Below, piece after piece: positions 41,737 to 50,414 of a DNA stretch of 64,000 nt. A program made the position numbers and the translations under genes. Position 1 is the stretch's first letter; each line of letters starts with the position of its first letter. The stretch comes from Brotaphodocola sp003480315 (GTDB lineage: Bacteria > Bacillota > Clostridia > Lachnospirales > Lachnospiraceae): NCBI RefSeq assembly GCF_964246085.1, contig NZ_CAXTPD010000010.1; one strand, given 5' to 3'. Below the pieces are notes generated by a model. The model was not told the origin of the DNA. It made no database searches and was given only the letters and a program-made list of their open reading frames with translations.

Positions 41737-41993
41737 AGGTGGCTTCAAAAGTGTTTGAAATAAAGGAAGAGACTCCTTATAAGGAGCTTACGCTGTATCC
41801 GGCGCAGGGAGAAGACCGGCCACTGATCGTTTTCAATGCGGTGCTGAAAACCGTGCAGGAAAATACGGAGGCGATCCTTCAACACTATCAGGAGCTCGGC
41901 GTGGATGTGCGCTGGGAGCTGAACCCCGGAAATCACTTCCGGGACGTGGCGATGCGAAGTGCAAAAGGCATCAAGGCGATACTGGAAGCGTGA
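41733..41993 (+). pseudogene. Internally deleted alpha/beta-hydrolase-like ORF
   Basis: 86 aa. The N-terminal 35 residues (YKELTLYPAQGEDRPLIVFN) resemble the first strands of an esterase, and the C-terminal 45 (LKTVQENTEAILQHYQELGV then WELNPGNHFRDVAMRSAKGI) resemble the end carrying the catalytic His. The central part with the nucleophile Ser is absent while the frame is kept. I infer an in-frame deletion remnant; it could instead be a genuine small protein. GTG start overlaps the HTH stop. Confidence 0.4.
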
Positions 41994-42132
41994 AACAGGG
42001 ATGAACGAGGCTCGGAATGCCTGGATGATGTCGAAAAATGAAGACGATCATGTAAGCGAACGAGGAGAAAGCATCCGATGAAGCAGAGGGATGCAGACAT
42101 TGAATGAAGAGAATGAAAGGAAGGACAGGACG

Positions 42133-42636
42133 ATGAGCGAAGAGAGATATGCCATCATTTTCAGCAGTCGGACGGGCAACACGAGGAAGCTCGCGGATAC
42201 GATTCGAGGGGCACTGCCGGACGCGCGGTGTGCGTACTTCGGGGAGGCGAAATCCGCAGATCCGGATGCAGAGATGATCTATGTGGGTTTCTGGACGGAC
42301 AAGGGCACGGCGGATCAGGCATGCCTGGAGCTGCTGGGCAGGCTTCGGAACAAAAAGATTTTCCTGTTTGGCACCGCGGGCTTCGGCGGCAGTGAAGCAT
42401 ACTATCAGAAGATTCTCGCGAATGTCCGCACGGCCATCGACGCAAGTAACACGGTGGTTGGAGAGTACATGTGCCAGGGCAGGATGCCGCAGGCGGTGCG
42501 GGACCGCTATGTGAAGATGAAGGAGATGCCGGATGCGAAGCCGAATCTGGATGCGCTGATCGAGAACTTCGATCAGGCGCTTTCCCACCCGGATCAGGAG
42601 GATCTGGAAAGACTGCGGAGGATGATTACAGGGTGA
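42133..42636 (+). CDS. Flavodoxin-like protein
   Basis: 167 aa. The FMN phosphate loop SSRTGNTRKLADTI follows the first strand (YAIIFSS), and IFLFGTAGFGGSEAYYQKIL matches the later flavin-binding strand and loop. It probably carries electrons or is part of a flavin reductase. AAGGAAGGACAGG precedes the ATG. A link to BilS-type bilirubin reductase partners is conceivable on fold alone, but no partner reductase is adjacent. Confidence 0.75.
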   Translation: MSEERYAIIFSSRTGNTRKLADTIRGALPDARCAYFGEAKSADPDAEMIYVGFWTDKGTADQACLELLGRLRNKKIFLFGTAGFGGSEAYYQKILANVRTAIDASNTVVGEYMCQGRMPQAVRDRYVKMKEMPDAKPNLDALIENFDQALSHPDQEDLERLRRMITG

Positions 42637-42709
42637 AGGCCTCGCTCACCTGCCTGAACGGTAACTACCCGTGTATACAGAACGGAACATGCCTTCATGA
42701 GTTGGATAT

Positions 42710-42738
42710 TTGCGTATTAGAGGAATTTATGATATAAT
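42710..42738 (+). promoter_or_regulatory. Promoter of the cyclophilin gene
   Basis: TTGCGT (42710-42715), 17-nt spacer, TATAAT (42733-42738) with TGA extended -10. Confidence 0.6.
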
Positions 42739-42800
42739 ATTTCCCATCTTAGCGTTTGCGTTGTGACACCAAACACACTACACGAAGGGAGATTTGATCC

Positions 42801-43319
42801 ATGAAAAATCCAGAGATTACCATTACTATGGAAGACGGCGGCGTGATTCGCGCAGAATTATATCCGGAGGTTGCTCCGAACACCGTAAAGAACTTTATCA
42901 GCCTGGCAGGAAAAGGCTACTATGATGGCCTTATTTTCCACAGAGTCATCAAAGGCTTCATGATCCAGGGCGGTTGCCCGAACGGCAACGGTATGGGCGG
43001 CCCGGGCTACTCCATCAAGGGTGAGTTCAGTCAGAACGGTTTCCAGAACGACTTAAAGCACACTGCAGGCGTTCTCTCCATGGCACGTTCCATGATGCCG
43101 AACTCCGCAGGCTCCCAGTTCTTCATCATGCACAAGGACGCTCCGCACTTAGACGGTGCTTATGCAGCATTCGGTATGGTTATTGACGGCATGGACGTGG
43201 TAAACAAGATTGCCGAGACCCGCACCGACTACAGCGACAGACCGCTCAAAGAGCAGAAGATCAAGAGCATGACTGTAGATACCTTCGGTGAAGTGTACGA
43301 CGAGCCGGAAAAGTGCTGA
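42801..43319 (+). CDS. Cyclophilin-type peptidyl-prolyl isomerase
   Basis: 172 aa. Family residues are intact: FHRVIKGFMIQGG, GVLSMARSMMPNSAGSQFFI and HLDGAYAAFGMV. It catalyses proline cis-trans isomerisation. No signal peptide, so cytoplasmic. AAGGGAGATTTGATCC precedes the ATG. Confidence 0.95.
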   Translation: MKNPEITITMEDGGVIRAELYPEVAPNTVKNFISLAGKGYYDGLIFHRVIKGFMIQGGCPNGNGMGGPGYSIKGEFSQNGFQNDLKHTAGVLSMARSMMPNSAGSQFFIMHKDAPHLDGAYAAFGMVIDGMDVVNKIAETRTDYSDRPLKEQKIKSMTVDTFGEVYDEPEKC

Positions 43320-43337
43320 TTCAGAGGAAAAGAATAT

Positions 43338-44150
43338 ATGGTTCAGAACTATACAGTTTGGGTAGAAAAGAAAGCATATCCGGTAGTGGTTTCTGACGAA
43401 CGAGAGGCTCTCCTTGCCGCGAAAGCGGCGGGGAGAGTTTTTGTTGGTCTGATTCATCTGGAGGAACATGGTGGAGGAAGTCAGAAGGAAGAACGGACGG
43501 AGAAAAGCCAGACATCAGAGCTTCTGCGAACAGAAAACCAGCCGGTCGAAAAGGCAGCAGAGGGAAAGAAAGCGAATGACATCTGGGATGCAGAGTATCT
43601 GGCAACGCCGGACGCCATCTGCCCGGGATATTTAGAACGCATTGTGCGCCGCCACATCGGTCTGCCCTGGATCATCACAGAAACAGACCGCTTGCTCATC
43701 CGGGAATTTACCATGGAAGATATTGCCGGGATGCCAGAGGAGCCGGATGTTTGGTTCACACAGGAAGAACGGGAAGCCGACCAGGTCTTTTACGATGCAG
43801 AAAAATTGAAGGCCTATATCAAAGGCCAGTACCGCTTTTATGAGTATGGAATCTGGGCATTGGTGCGAAAAACAGATGGCAGGATCATCGGAAAAGCCGG
43901 GGTATCCAATGCGAAGGAGCGGGAGGCTGTAAGAGCAGATGTGCCGGAAGAAGAGTTGGAACTCGGATACCACGTCTTTCATCCCTACCGCCGCCAGGGC
44001 TATGCCGAAGAAGCATGCCGTGCGATTCTTGATTATGCAAAGAACGAACTGGATTGTCCGGTGTGTGCCTGCGCGGCAGGAGAAAATACGGCATCAATCC
44101 GGCTGCTTCGGAAACTAAAGGTAAAGTATTTTACTGTTTGTAATATGTGA
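43338..44150 (+). CDS. GNAT-family acetyltransferase with N-terminal extension
   Basis: 270 aa. The C-terminal 155 residues are a RimJ/RimL-type GNAT domain (ETDRLLIREFTMEDI, LGYHVFHPYRRQGYAEEACR with the acetyl-CoA loop RRQGYA). The first 110 residues include a charged, low-complexity linker and are unassigned. It probably acetylates a protein N-terminus or small amine. Starts 19 bases after the cyclophilin gene. Confidence 0.82.
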   Translation: MVQNYTVWVEKKAYPVVVSDEREALLAAKAAGRVFVGLIHLEEHGGGSQKEERTEKSQTSELLRTENQPVEKAAEGKKANDIWDAEYLATPDAICPGYLERIVRRHIGLPWIITETDRLLIREFTMEDIAGMPEEPDVWFTQEEREADQVFYDAEKLKAYIKGQYRFYEYGIWALVRKTDGRIIGKAGVSNAKEREAVRADVPEEELELGYHVFHPYRRQGYAEEACRAILDYAKNELDCPVCACAAGENTASIRLLRKLKVKYFTVCNM

Positions 44151-44212
44151 ACGGCAATAAAAGAATTCCCAGTTTGGAAAATAAGCGCTATTATCTGTGG
44201 AGGTATGAAAAA

Positions 44213-44692
44213 GTGAAGAACTCATTGAGTACATTATGCTATATTGAAAAAGACGGGCAGTATCTGATGCTGCATCGCACCGTGAAGAAAAATGATGTAA
44301 ATAAGGACAAATGGATCGGAGTCGGCGGTCATTTTGAGGCAGATGAAAGTCCGGAGGAATGCTTGCTCCGAGAAGTCTGGGAGGAGACCGGTTATACGCT
44401 GACTTCCTGGAAATACCGTGCCATTGTGACCTTTGTCTCCGGGAATGGCGTGACAGAATATATGTCACTCTTTACGGCAGATGCCTTTACCGGCGAACCG
44501 ATCGCATGCAATGAGGGCGAACTGGTATGGGTCAATAAGGAAGACGTAGTAACGTTAAACATCTGGGAGGGAGATAAGATCTTCCTCCGACTTCTGAATG
44601 AACGCACGGATTTTTTCTCGCTTAAGCTTGTCTATGATGGTCACGATAAGCTGGTATCGGCTTCTCTGGATGGAAGGGAAATGGAGCTTTAG
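44213..44692 (+). CDS. NUDIX hydrolase (MutT/8-oxo-dGTP type)
   Basis: 159 aa. The NUDIX box GHFEADESPEECLLREVWEE-TG is complete (Gx5Ex7REVxEExG). LCYIEKDGQYLMLHRTVKKN and the GVGGH before the box fit oxidised nucleotide hydrolases of Firmicutes. GTG at 44213 is chosen since GGAGG stands 9 bases before it; the longer GTG at 44147 overlaps the GNAT stop but lacks a site and homologous sequence. Confidence 0.85.
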   Translation: MKNSLSTLCYIEKDGQYLMLHRTVKKNDVNKDKWIGVGGHFEADESPEECLLREVWEETGYTLTSWKYRAIVTFVSGNGVTEYMSLFTADAFTGEPIACNEGELVWVNKEDVVTLNIWEGDKIFLRLLNERTDFFSLKLVYDGHDKLVSASLDGREMEL

Positions 44693-45600
44693 GTGAAATC
44701 TTTTACAATTTTAATGTATTCCTGCGCATGGTACGGCAGGTAACTGCCACGCCGGTAGGCTGCCACAAAATCAACGGTGGTGCAGGTTTCCGGGCCGACG
44801 GAAAAGCAGGCAATGTCAGGCGGCGGCTGGATGTGCTTTAAATGGGTTTCAGTCACAAAACCACAGCCGTAGCCTTTTGCCACCAGCTGGACTTTTGCGG
44901 CGATGTTGCTGGTCTGCAGCTTTATGATCGGGGTGATCCCGGTCGCTTTAAAAAGCTGGTCTACCGTCTGCTGGGTCCGCTGTCCCGGAGTCTGGAACAG
45001 GAATGGCTCGTCTTTTAAGTATTTGAGATCCATCCACGGGTATTTGCAGTCCGGCTTTTGCATGCCCATTTCCGCAAGTGGGTGATGATGTGGCAAGATC
45101 AGGAGCAGCTCCTCGTGGCTGATGATCTCGTAGTCAACATCCGGGCTTTTAACAGGCAGATTGAAAAATGCGAGATCAGCCTCGGCGTTCAGCAGCATAT
45201 CTTCCAGTAAATAGGAATGCGACTCCAGAATTTCCAGGCGCACGTTGGGATATAAGGAATTGAAAATCGGCAGGGTACAGGGAAGCATGTAGGTGCCGCG
45301 CATGGTCGGAAAGGCAATCTTTAAAGAGCCGTAATTGTTCTTTACAATGTCGTTCATCTCCTGGTCCAGCTCTTTTTTTAGGTTCAAGATCTCCGATGCT
45401 TTTTCCACATAACGTTCCCCGGCATAAGTGAGGACAAAACGGTGACCCAGCTTCCGGAATAGCTTTTGACCAAGCTCGGACTCCAGATTCTGAAGAAATT
45501 TTGTAAGTGTCGGCTGCGTTACATATAAAGAATTCGCAGCCTTGGTAATATTCTGATATCTGGCGATCGCCAGGACATAAGATAAGTCTTTAAAATCCAT
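44689..45600 (-). CDS. LysR-family regulator of the prpF-like gene
   Basis: 303 aa. HTH DLSYVLAIARYQNITKAANS, YVTQPTLTKFLQNLESELGQ and a standard effector domain. GGGGGGA lies before the ATG. Divergent from the PrpF-family gene, with a 13-bp inverted repeat in between (45692-45777) that is the likely binding site. The last bases overlap the NUDIX gene end by 4. Confidence 0.92.
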   Translation of the reverse strand: MDFKDLSYVLAIARYQNITKAANSLYVTQPTLTKFLQNLESELGQKLFRKLGHRFVLTYAGERYVEKASEILNLKKELDQEMNDIVKNNYGSLKIAFPTMRGTYMLPCTLPIFNSLYPNVRLEILESHSYLLEDMLLNAEADLAFFNLPVKSPDVDYEIISHEELLLILPHHHPLAEMGMQKPDCKYPWMDLKYLKDEPFLFQTPGQRTQQTVDQLFKATGITPIIKLQTSNIAAKVQLVAKGYGCGFVTETHLKHIQPPPDIACFSVGPETCTTVDFVAAYRRGSYLPYHAQEYIKIVKDFT

Positions 45601-45691
45601 AAAAATCCCCCCAAAAATTTTCCTGACATGATTTTGAGATCGAGCTTTCGTTTTTGCAGTTCATGCAAGATTTCCTTATAATCTGTTAAGT

Positions 45692-45777
45692 TTATCATAG
45701 CATAAACTATAGATGTATTGAATAGTTTAAATGAAAATTATGAATTTGTATTACAGTTGGCGTCATGCTATGATAAA
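45692..45777. promoter_or_regulatory. LysR operator pair and prpF promoter
   Basis: TTTATCATAGCAT (45692-45704) and ATGCTATGATAAA (45765-45777) are perfect 13-bp inverted copies 60 bases apart. The second covers the -10 of the promoter TTGTAT (45746-45751), 17-nt spacer, TGC-TATGAT (45769-45774). Such a layout could loop DNA and repress until inducer arrives. Confidence 0.65.
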
Positions 45778-45853
45778 ACCATAAAAACGGTACCGGTTAA
45801 GAAACCGGCGGCATGGCCAGCCGCCTTCACACACAGGTGATGGAGGAAACGAA

Positions 45854-47008
45854 ATGCAGAATCAAAATGAGCAGGTGTACAAACTTCCGGTGACGATCAT
45901 GCGGGGAGGAACCAGTAAGGGAATTTATATATTGGAATCTGATCTTCCGGAGAACAGGGAAGAATGGGATGCCATCTTGCTTCGTCTGATGGGAAGCCCG
46001 GACAGCAAACAGATTGACGGACTTGGCGGATCCCAGTCCGTAACCAGCAAGGTGGCAATCGTTGGAAAGTCACAGAGAGTAGATGCCGATGTGGATTATA
46101 CGTTTGCACAGGTATCTGTAGACAAGCCGATCGTCAGCTATAAGGGAAATTGCGGAAATATTTCTTCGGGTGTTGGCCCGTTTGCGCTGGAAAAAGGTCT
46201 GGTCACACCGAACGAGAACGAGACAACCGTGCGGATCTACAATACCAACACGGGAAAAATCATTGCAGCTGATGTGAAAACTTCCGGGAATCACGTGAAT
46301 TATACAGGAGATTTCCAGATTGCCGGAGTTCCGGGAACGGCGTCACCGATCCGTCTGAAATTTTTAAATCCGGCAGGAACCTTAGGAAAGGGTCTGCTTC
46401 CAACCGGAAATGCAGTAGATGTGCTGACGGTGCCGGACTTTGGTGAGGTGAAGGTTTCCATTGTTGATGCAGCAAATCCGCTTGTTTTTGTAAACGCAAA
46501 GGACCTGGGGCTGACCGGAAAAGAAAATCCGAACGGGTTAAATGCGGATGCAGCGAAGCTGGAGCTTCTGGAAACGGTGCGGGGACTTGCCGCGGTGAAG
46601 CTTGGCCTGATCGATGATTACAAAAAATCAGCATGGGAAACACCTGGTATTCCGAAGATGACATTTGTGGCGGAGCCGGATGCTTACGAGACCGCGGATG
46701 GAACGACAATCCGGAAAGAAGAAATAGATCTGCTTTCGCGGATGATGTCGATGCAGAAATCACATCCGAGCTATGCGATGACCGGAGCCATGTGCACGGC
46801 GGCAGCAGCAGTTGTGCCGGGAAGCGTAGTAGCGCAGGTGTTAAATCCGGACACGGATACCAAGTTTATCCGTATCGGACATCCGGGCGGAGTATTGGAA
46901 TGTGGCGTGGATTACCGGCCAGAGAAAAAGGAGCCGGTCATTGAAGATACCTTTGGATTCCGCACGGCCAACCTGTTGATGGAAGGCATTGCATCAGTCA
47001 GAAGGTAA
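45854..47008 (+). CDS. prpF: PrpF-family isomerase (aconitate/oxalomesaconate type)
   Basis: 384 aa, full length. Diaminopimelate-epimerase-like fold of the PrpF family: MRGGTSKGIYI at 16-26, GNCGNISSGVGPFA near 99-112 with the catalytic-type Cys, and HPSYAMTGAMC further on. Relatives isomerise 2-methylaconitate or tautomerise 4-oxalomesaconate. No aconitase or methylcitrate genes are adjacent, so the substrate is open. It stands alone under LysR control and ends at a terminator. Confidence 0.85.
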   Translation: MQNQNEQVYKLPVTIMRGGTSKGIYILESDLPENREEWDAILLRLMGSPDSKQIDGLGGSQSVTSKVAIVGKSQRVDADVDYTFAQVSVDKPIVSYKGNCGNISSGVGPFALEKGLVTPNENETTVRIYNTNTGKIIAADVKTSGNHVNYTGDFQIAGVPGTASPIRLKFLNPAGTLGKGLLPTGNAVDVLTVPDFGEVKVSIVDAANPLVFVNAKDLGLTGKENPNGLNADAAKLELLETVRGLAAVKLGLIDDYKKSAWETPGIPKMTFVAEPDAYETADGTTIRKEEIDLLSRMMSMQKSHPSYAMTGAMCTAAAAVVPGSVVAQVLNPDTDTKFIRIGHPGGVLECGVDYRPEKKEPVIEDTFGFRTANLLMEGIASVRR

Positions 47009-47020
47009 TCATAAAAAACA

Positions 47021-47095
47021 AAACGCAGCCAGAACGTTACTATAAAAAGCCGGATTACAGGCTTTCATCAGCAACATTCTGGCTGCGTTTATTAT
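47021..47095. terminator. Terminator after the PrpF-family gene
   Basis: AAACGCAGCCAGAA (47021-47034) pairs perfectly with TTCTGGCTGCGTTT (47077-47090); AAAGCC/GGCTTT forms an inner stem; TATTATT follows. Confidence 0.8.
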
Positions 47096-47116
47096 TGTAG
47101 AATAGCCAGTACAGCA

Positions 47117-47358
47117 GAAGTTCCGGGTACACCATACAGAATAAGCGGCACATTGGAATTTTCCTGCATTGCATATCAAGAACGCGCCAGTGACGCGTTC
47201 ACAGATTCGTGCGCGAGCATAGCGCCAGACCGGAGAGCATTGTTTGAGCGTGCAGAGCACGCGAGTTTTGCTCGCAGGTCTGGCAATAAGCGGCGGAGCG
47301 CAAGAGGTACAAAATTCCACTCAGTGCCGCGTTTCTTGTATGGCGTGCCCGGAACTTC
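47117..47358. repeat. About 240-bp foldback element
   Basis: The left arm 47117-47162 (starting GAAGTTCCGGGTACACCATA) is an imperfect inverted copy of the right arm 47311-47358. Inside are GAACGCG/CGCGTTC (47180-47200), GCCAGACC/GGTCTGGC (47224-47284) and GCGTGC/GCACGC (47248-47262). There is no gene. It could be a MITE-like repeat or a structured RNA. Confidence 0.55.
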
Positions 47359-47386
47359 GGACCTTATTAGCTATTCATTTAAATTT

Positions 47387-48622
47387 TTATTTATCAATCC
47401 GGAATCCATAATAAGCATTCATTCCATGCTCATGGATATCCAGTCCATCCAACTGCTCCTGATCCGTGACGCGGAGACCGAAAATTTTATCAATGACCTT
47501 GAATACGATAAACATGGTCACGCCGGTCCAGAGGAGAACGGAGCCGACACCGGTGAGCTGTAACAGCAGCTGATGTGTGCCGCCGCCGTAGAAGAGACCG
47601 TTGATCTCGCAGGACGGTGCGGAGGTGGTGGCAAAGAGGCCGACTGCGATGGTGCCCCAGAGTCCGTTGCAGAAGTGAACGGCTACAGCACCGACCGGGT
47701 CATCGACGCGGATAACGTAATCACAGAACCATACACCGAAGCATACCAGAAGTCCGGATACAACACCTACGAAGAAAGCACCCATGGCATCCATGGTGTC
47801 ACAGCCGGCAGTGATGCCGACCAGACCGGCCAGGGAAGCGTTCAGACACATGGAAACATCCGGTTTGCCGTATTTGATCCAGGTGAAGATCATACAGGTA
47901 ACGGTTGCGATAGCCGGTGCAATGGTGGTGGTAGCAAAGATGGAAGCCAGCTGCGGGCCATTGGTTGCGGCAGCACCGTTGAATCCGTACCAGCCAAACC
48001 AGAGAATGAAGCAGCCGAGGGCACCGATGACAACGTTATGTCCCGGGATCGCGTTCGGGGTGCCGTCCTTGTTGTATTTACCGAGACGTGGGCCTTCCAT
48101 CCAGGCACCGATCAGTGCGCTGAAGCCGCCAACCATATGGATGGCGCAGGAACCTGCGAAATCATGGAAGCCCATCTGTGCCAGCCAGCCGCCGCCCCAG
48201 ATCCAGTGTGCTTCAATCGGATAAACAACGGCAGAAATAATGCCGGAATAAATACAGTAAGATAAGAAGTTGGTACGTTCTGCCATGGCACCGGAAACGA
48301 TGGTAGCGGTGGTGGCACAGAATACCAGGTTAAATACAAAGTTAGACCAGTCAAAATTTGCGTAATCGGTGATGATGCCGAGGGTTGGGATTCCAATGAA
48401 GCCGCCCAGCGTATCCTCGCCGAGTAAAATTCCAAAACCAAGGAACATAAATACAACCGTTCCGATACAGAAATCCATGAGATTTTTCATGATGATGTTA
48501 CCGGCATTTTTTGCCCGGGTAAAACCGGTCTCTACCATGGCGAAACCGGCCTGCATGAAGAATACGAATGCCGCGCCGATCAGAAACCAGATGCCAAATA
48601 CTTCACTTAAGATATTTTCCAT
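47387..48622 (-). CDS. amtB: Ammonium transporter
   Basis: 411 aa, eleven membrane segments. Family residues include GAAFVFFMQAGFAMVETG, DFAGSCAIHMVGG with the pore His, and FWFGWYGFNG-type IWGGGW/LWFGWYGFN. It takes up ammonium and is regulated by binding of the PII protein encoded just upstream. GGAGGTCACG precedes the ATG. Confidence 0.95.
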   Translation of the reverse strand: MENILSEVFGIWFLIGAAFVFFMQAGFAMVETGFTRAKNAGNIIMKNLMDFCIGTVVFMFLGFGILLGEDTLGGFIGIPTLGIITDYANFDWSNFVFNLVFCATTATIVSGAMAERTNFLSYCIYSGIISAVVYPIEAHWIWGGGWLAQMGFHDFAGSCAIHMVGGFSALIGAWMEGPRLGKYNKDGTPNAIPGHNVVIGALGCFILWFGWYGFNGAAATNGPQLASIFATTTIAPAIATVTCMIFTWIKYGKPDVSMCLNASLAGLVGITAGCDTMDAMGAFFVGVVSGLLVCFGVWFCDYVIRVDDPVGAVAVHFCNGLWGTIAVGLFATTSAPSCEINGLFYGGGTHQLLLQLTGVGSVLLWTGVTMFIVFKVIDKIFGLRVTDQEQLDGLDIHEHGMNAYYGFRIDK

Positions 48623-48701
48623 AATCGTGACCTCCTTGTGTGTTACAGATCCAGCTTTTTTGTGACTGCCTGAGAGGCAGAGGAATCCTTTATAATAGAA
48701 G

Positions 48702-48737
48702 AAGGAGATAATGGCATCTGCCGTTATCTCCTTCGAT
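48702..48737 (-). terminator. Hairpin between glnK and amtB
   Basis: GAAGGAGATAA and TTATCTCCTTC (about 48702-48736) form a perfect 11-bp outer stem around GGCATCTGCC. It lies between the PII stop and the amtB start and could lower amtB expression relative to PII. Confidence 0.55.
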
Positions 48738-48807
48738 AATCACTGGTCTGTATGAAATTTGAAGCGGTGTTCTGCCGGAAGTGGGGGAGTGGCAGAACAC
48801 AGAAATA

Positions 48808-49146
48808 TCAGAGTGCTTCGTCGCCGCGCTCGCCGGTACGGATTCGTACGGCATCTTCTACATCGTAAACAAAGATTTTACCATCACCGTAATTGCCGGT
48901 AGTGATCTGCTCGGTAACCTTACTGATGATTGCCTCTACAATCTCTTCAGCAACAACGGTTTCTACCTTTACTTTAGGGAGAAGATTGACCGTATACTTG
49001 GTACCGCGGTACATTTGCGTGTAGCCCTTCTGCGTGCCGTAACCCATAATGTTACTGATCATAAGACCATGTGCGCCGCATTTGTCAAGAATTCCTTTTA
49101 AGTCTTCCAGTTTTTCGGGTTTGATGATGATTTCCAGCTTTTTCAT
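48808..49146 (-). CDS. glnK: PII nitrogen regulatory protein
   Basis: 112 aa. T-loop sequence GYGTQKGYTQMYRG retains the Tyr corresponding to position 51, and the family signature GDGKIFVYDVEDAVRIRTGE is complete. It senses ATP/ADP and 2-oxoglutarate and blocks AmtB. TTAAGGAGGCTGGTT precedes the ATG. First gene of the glnK-amtB unit, behind a promoter and leader (49158-49354). Confidence 0.95.
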   Translation of the reverse strand: MKKLEIIIKPEKLEDLKGILDKCGAHGLMISNIMGYGTQKGYTQMYRGTKYTVNLLPKVKVETVVAEEIVEAIISKVTEQITTGNYGDGKIFVYDVEDAVRIRTGERGDEAL

Positions 49147-49242
49147 ACAACCAGCCTCCTTAACTGTATTTGGGATTTCTATTTATTTCCTATACCGCAG
49201 ATGCGTGGGGGAGAACAAAGTTATGATTAGAGAAGTATTTTG

Positions 49243-49284
49243 ATACGTAAAAAAAGGGCGCTCCGGTTGGTAACCGGAACGCCT
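49243..49284 (-). terminator. Leader terminator ahead of glnK (possible attenuator)
   Basis: On the minus strand GGCGTTCCGGTT pairs with AACCGGAGCGCC, loop ACC, followed by a run of seven T. It falls between promoter and glnK, so most transcripts should stop here. CGCAGATGC upstream and GCATCTGCG downstream of the hairpin are complementary and could form an alternative pairing around it. Confidence 0.6.
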
Positions 49285-49325
49285 TTGTTCTTGCATCTGC
49301 GATATGTGAAATAAATATGTGCCTT

Positions 49326-49354
49326 ATTATAGGCAAAGTTTTTTTGATTGTCAA
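49326..49354 (-). promoter_or_regulatory. glnK-amtB promoter
   Basis: On the minus strand perfect TTGACA (49354-49349), 17-nt spacer, perfect TATAAT (49331-49326). The transcript would carry a leader of about 170 nt. Confidence 0.85.
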
Positions 49355-49499
49355 ATATATTTTTTTGCACCATCTTAACATACTTTTGTCGAAATGTCAC
49401 AAAAGCAAAAAGAATGCCAAAATATCTTGCAGATTTTAAGAACCCGCACTATAATATACTGTATACAAAGTAATGCGGAAATACAATCGGAGAAAAACA

Positions 49500-50414
49500 A
49501 TGATAAAGCATTTGAGCCTAAAGGCATATGGCAAGATCAATCTGGGACTGGATGTACTGCGCAGACGCGAAGATGGCTATCACGATGTGCGCATGATCAT
49601 GCAGACGGTCGGCATTTTTGACCGGGTGGATCTGATTTGGAAAGAGGAGCCGGGAATTCAGGTGGAAACAAATCTGTATTATCTTCCTACCAATGAAAAT
49701 AACCTGGTTTACAAAGCGGCAAAGCTTCTGATGGATGAATTTCAGGTTCAGGAGGGACTTCTGATCCGCCTGCGCAAATTCATTCCGGTGGCGGCCGGTA
49801 TGGCAGGCGGCAGCAGTGACGCGGCAGCGGTCCTGTTTGGCGTAAATAAGATGTTCCGTCTTGGTCTGACCACGGAAGAGCTGATGGAGCGTGGCGTAAA
49901 GATCGGAGCGGATGTTCCTTATTGTATCTTAAGAGGAACAGCTCTTTCGGAAGGCATCGGCGAGGTGCTGACCAGCCTGTCGCCGGTACCGCAGTGTCAG
50001 GTGCTGGTGGCTAAGCCGGGGATCAATGTTTCTACGAAGTTTGTATATGAAAACCTCCATGCAAATGATCTGCGGCCGGAACAGCATCCGGACATTGACG
50101 GCATGATCCGGGCCATCAAAGCTCAGGATCTGCAGGGGATTGCCGACAAACTGGGCAATGTGCTGGAAACCGTTACAGTAAAGGAATATCCGGTCATTCA
50201 GGAAATCAAGGATAAAATGCTGGAATTTGGTGCCATCGGTTCTCTGATGAGCGGCAGCGGTCCAACAGTATTTGGGCTTTTCACGAATCCAAAGGCGGCT
50301 CAGGAAGCATATGAAGAGCTGCGCTACGGCGAGTCATCAGGACTGGTCAAACAGGTTTACCTGACAAATTTTTACAATCAGAAAGAGGAAAACAATCATG
50401 GAAAACAAGCTTAA
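49500..50414 (+). CDS. ispE: 4-diphosphocytidyl-2-C-methyl-D-erythritol kinase
   Basis: 304 aa GHMP kinase. Motifs: AYGKINLGLDVLRRREDGYH and the ATP loop PVAAGMAGGSSDAAA near 100-114, with GSLMSGSGPTVFGLF near the end. It phosphorylates CDP-ME in the MEP isoprenoid pathway. ATG at 49500 follows TCGGAGAAAAAC. It overlaps the GntR gene start by 17 bases, as often seen in Clostridia. Confidence 0.93.
   Translation: MIKHLSLKAYGKINLGLDVLRRREDGYHDVRMIMQTVGIFDRVDLIWKEEPGIQVETNLYYLPTNENNLVYKAAKLLMDEFQVQEGLLIRLRKFIPVAAGMAGGSSDAAAVLFGVNKMFRLGLTTEELMERGVKIGADVPYCILRGTALSEGIGEVLTSLSPVPQCQVLVAKPGINVSTKFVYENLHANDLRPEQHPDIDGMIRAIKAQDLQGIADKLGNVLETVTVKEYPVIQEIKDKMLEFGAIGSLMSGSGPTVFGLFTNPKAAQEAYEELRYGESSGLVKQVYLTNFYNQKEENNHGKQA

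Noticed and set aside
47573..48265. 230-aa plus frame opposite amtB
   Set aside because: Antisense of a conserved ammonium transporter; no supporting signals.
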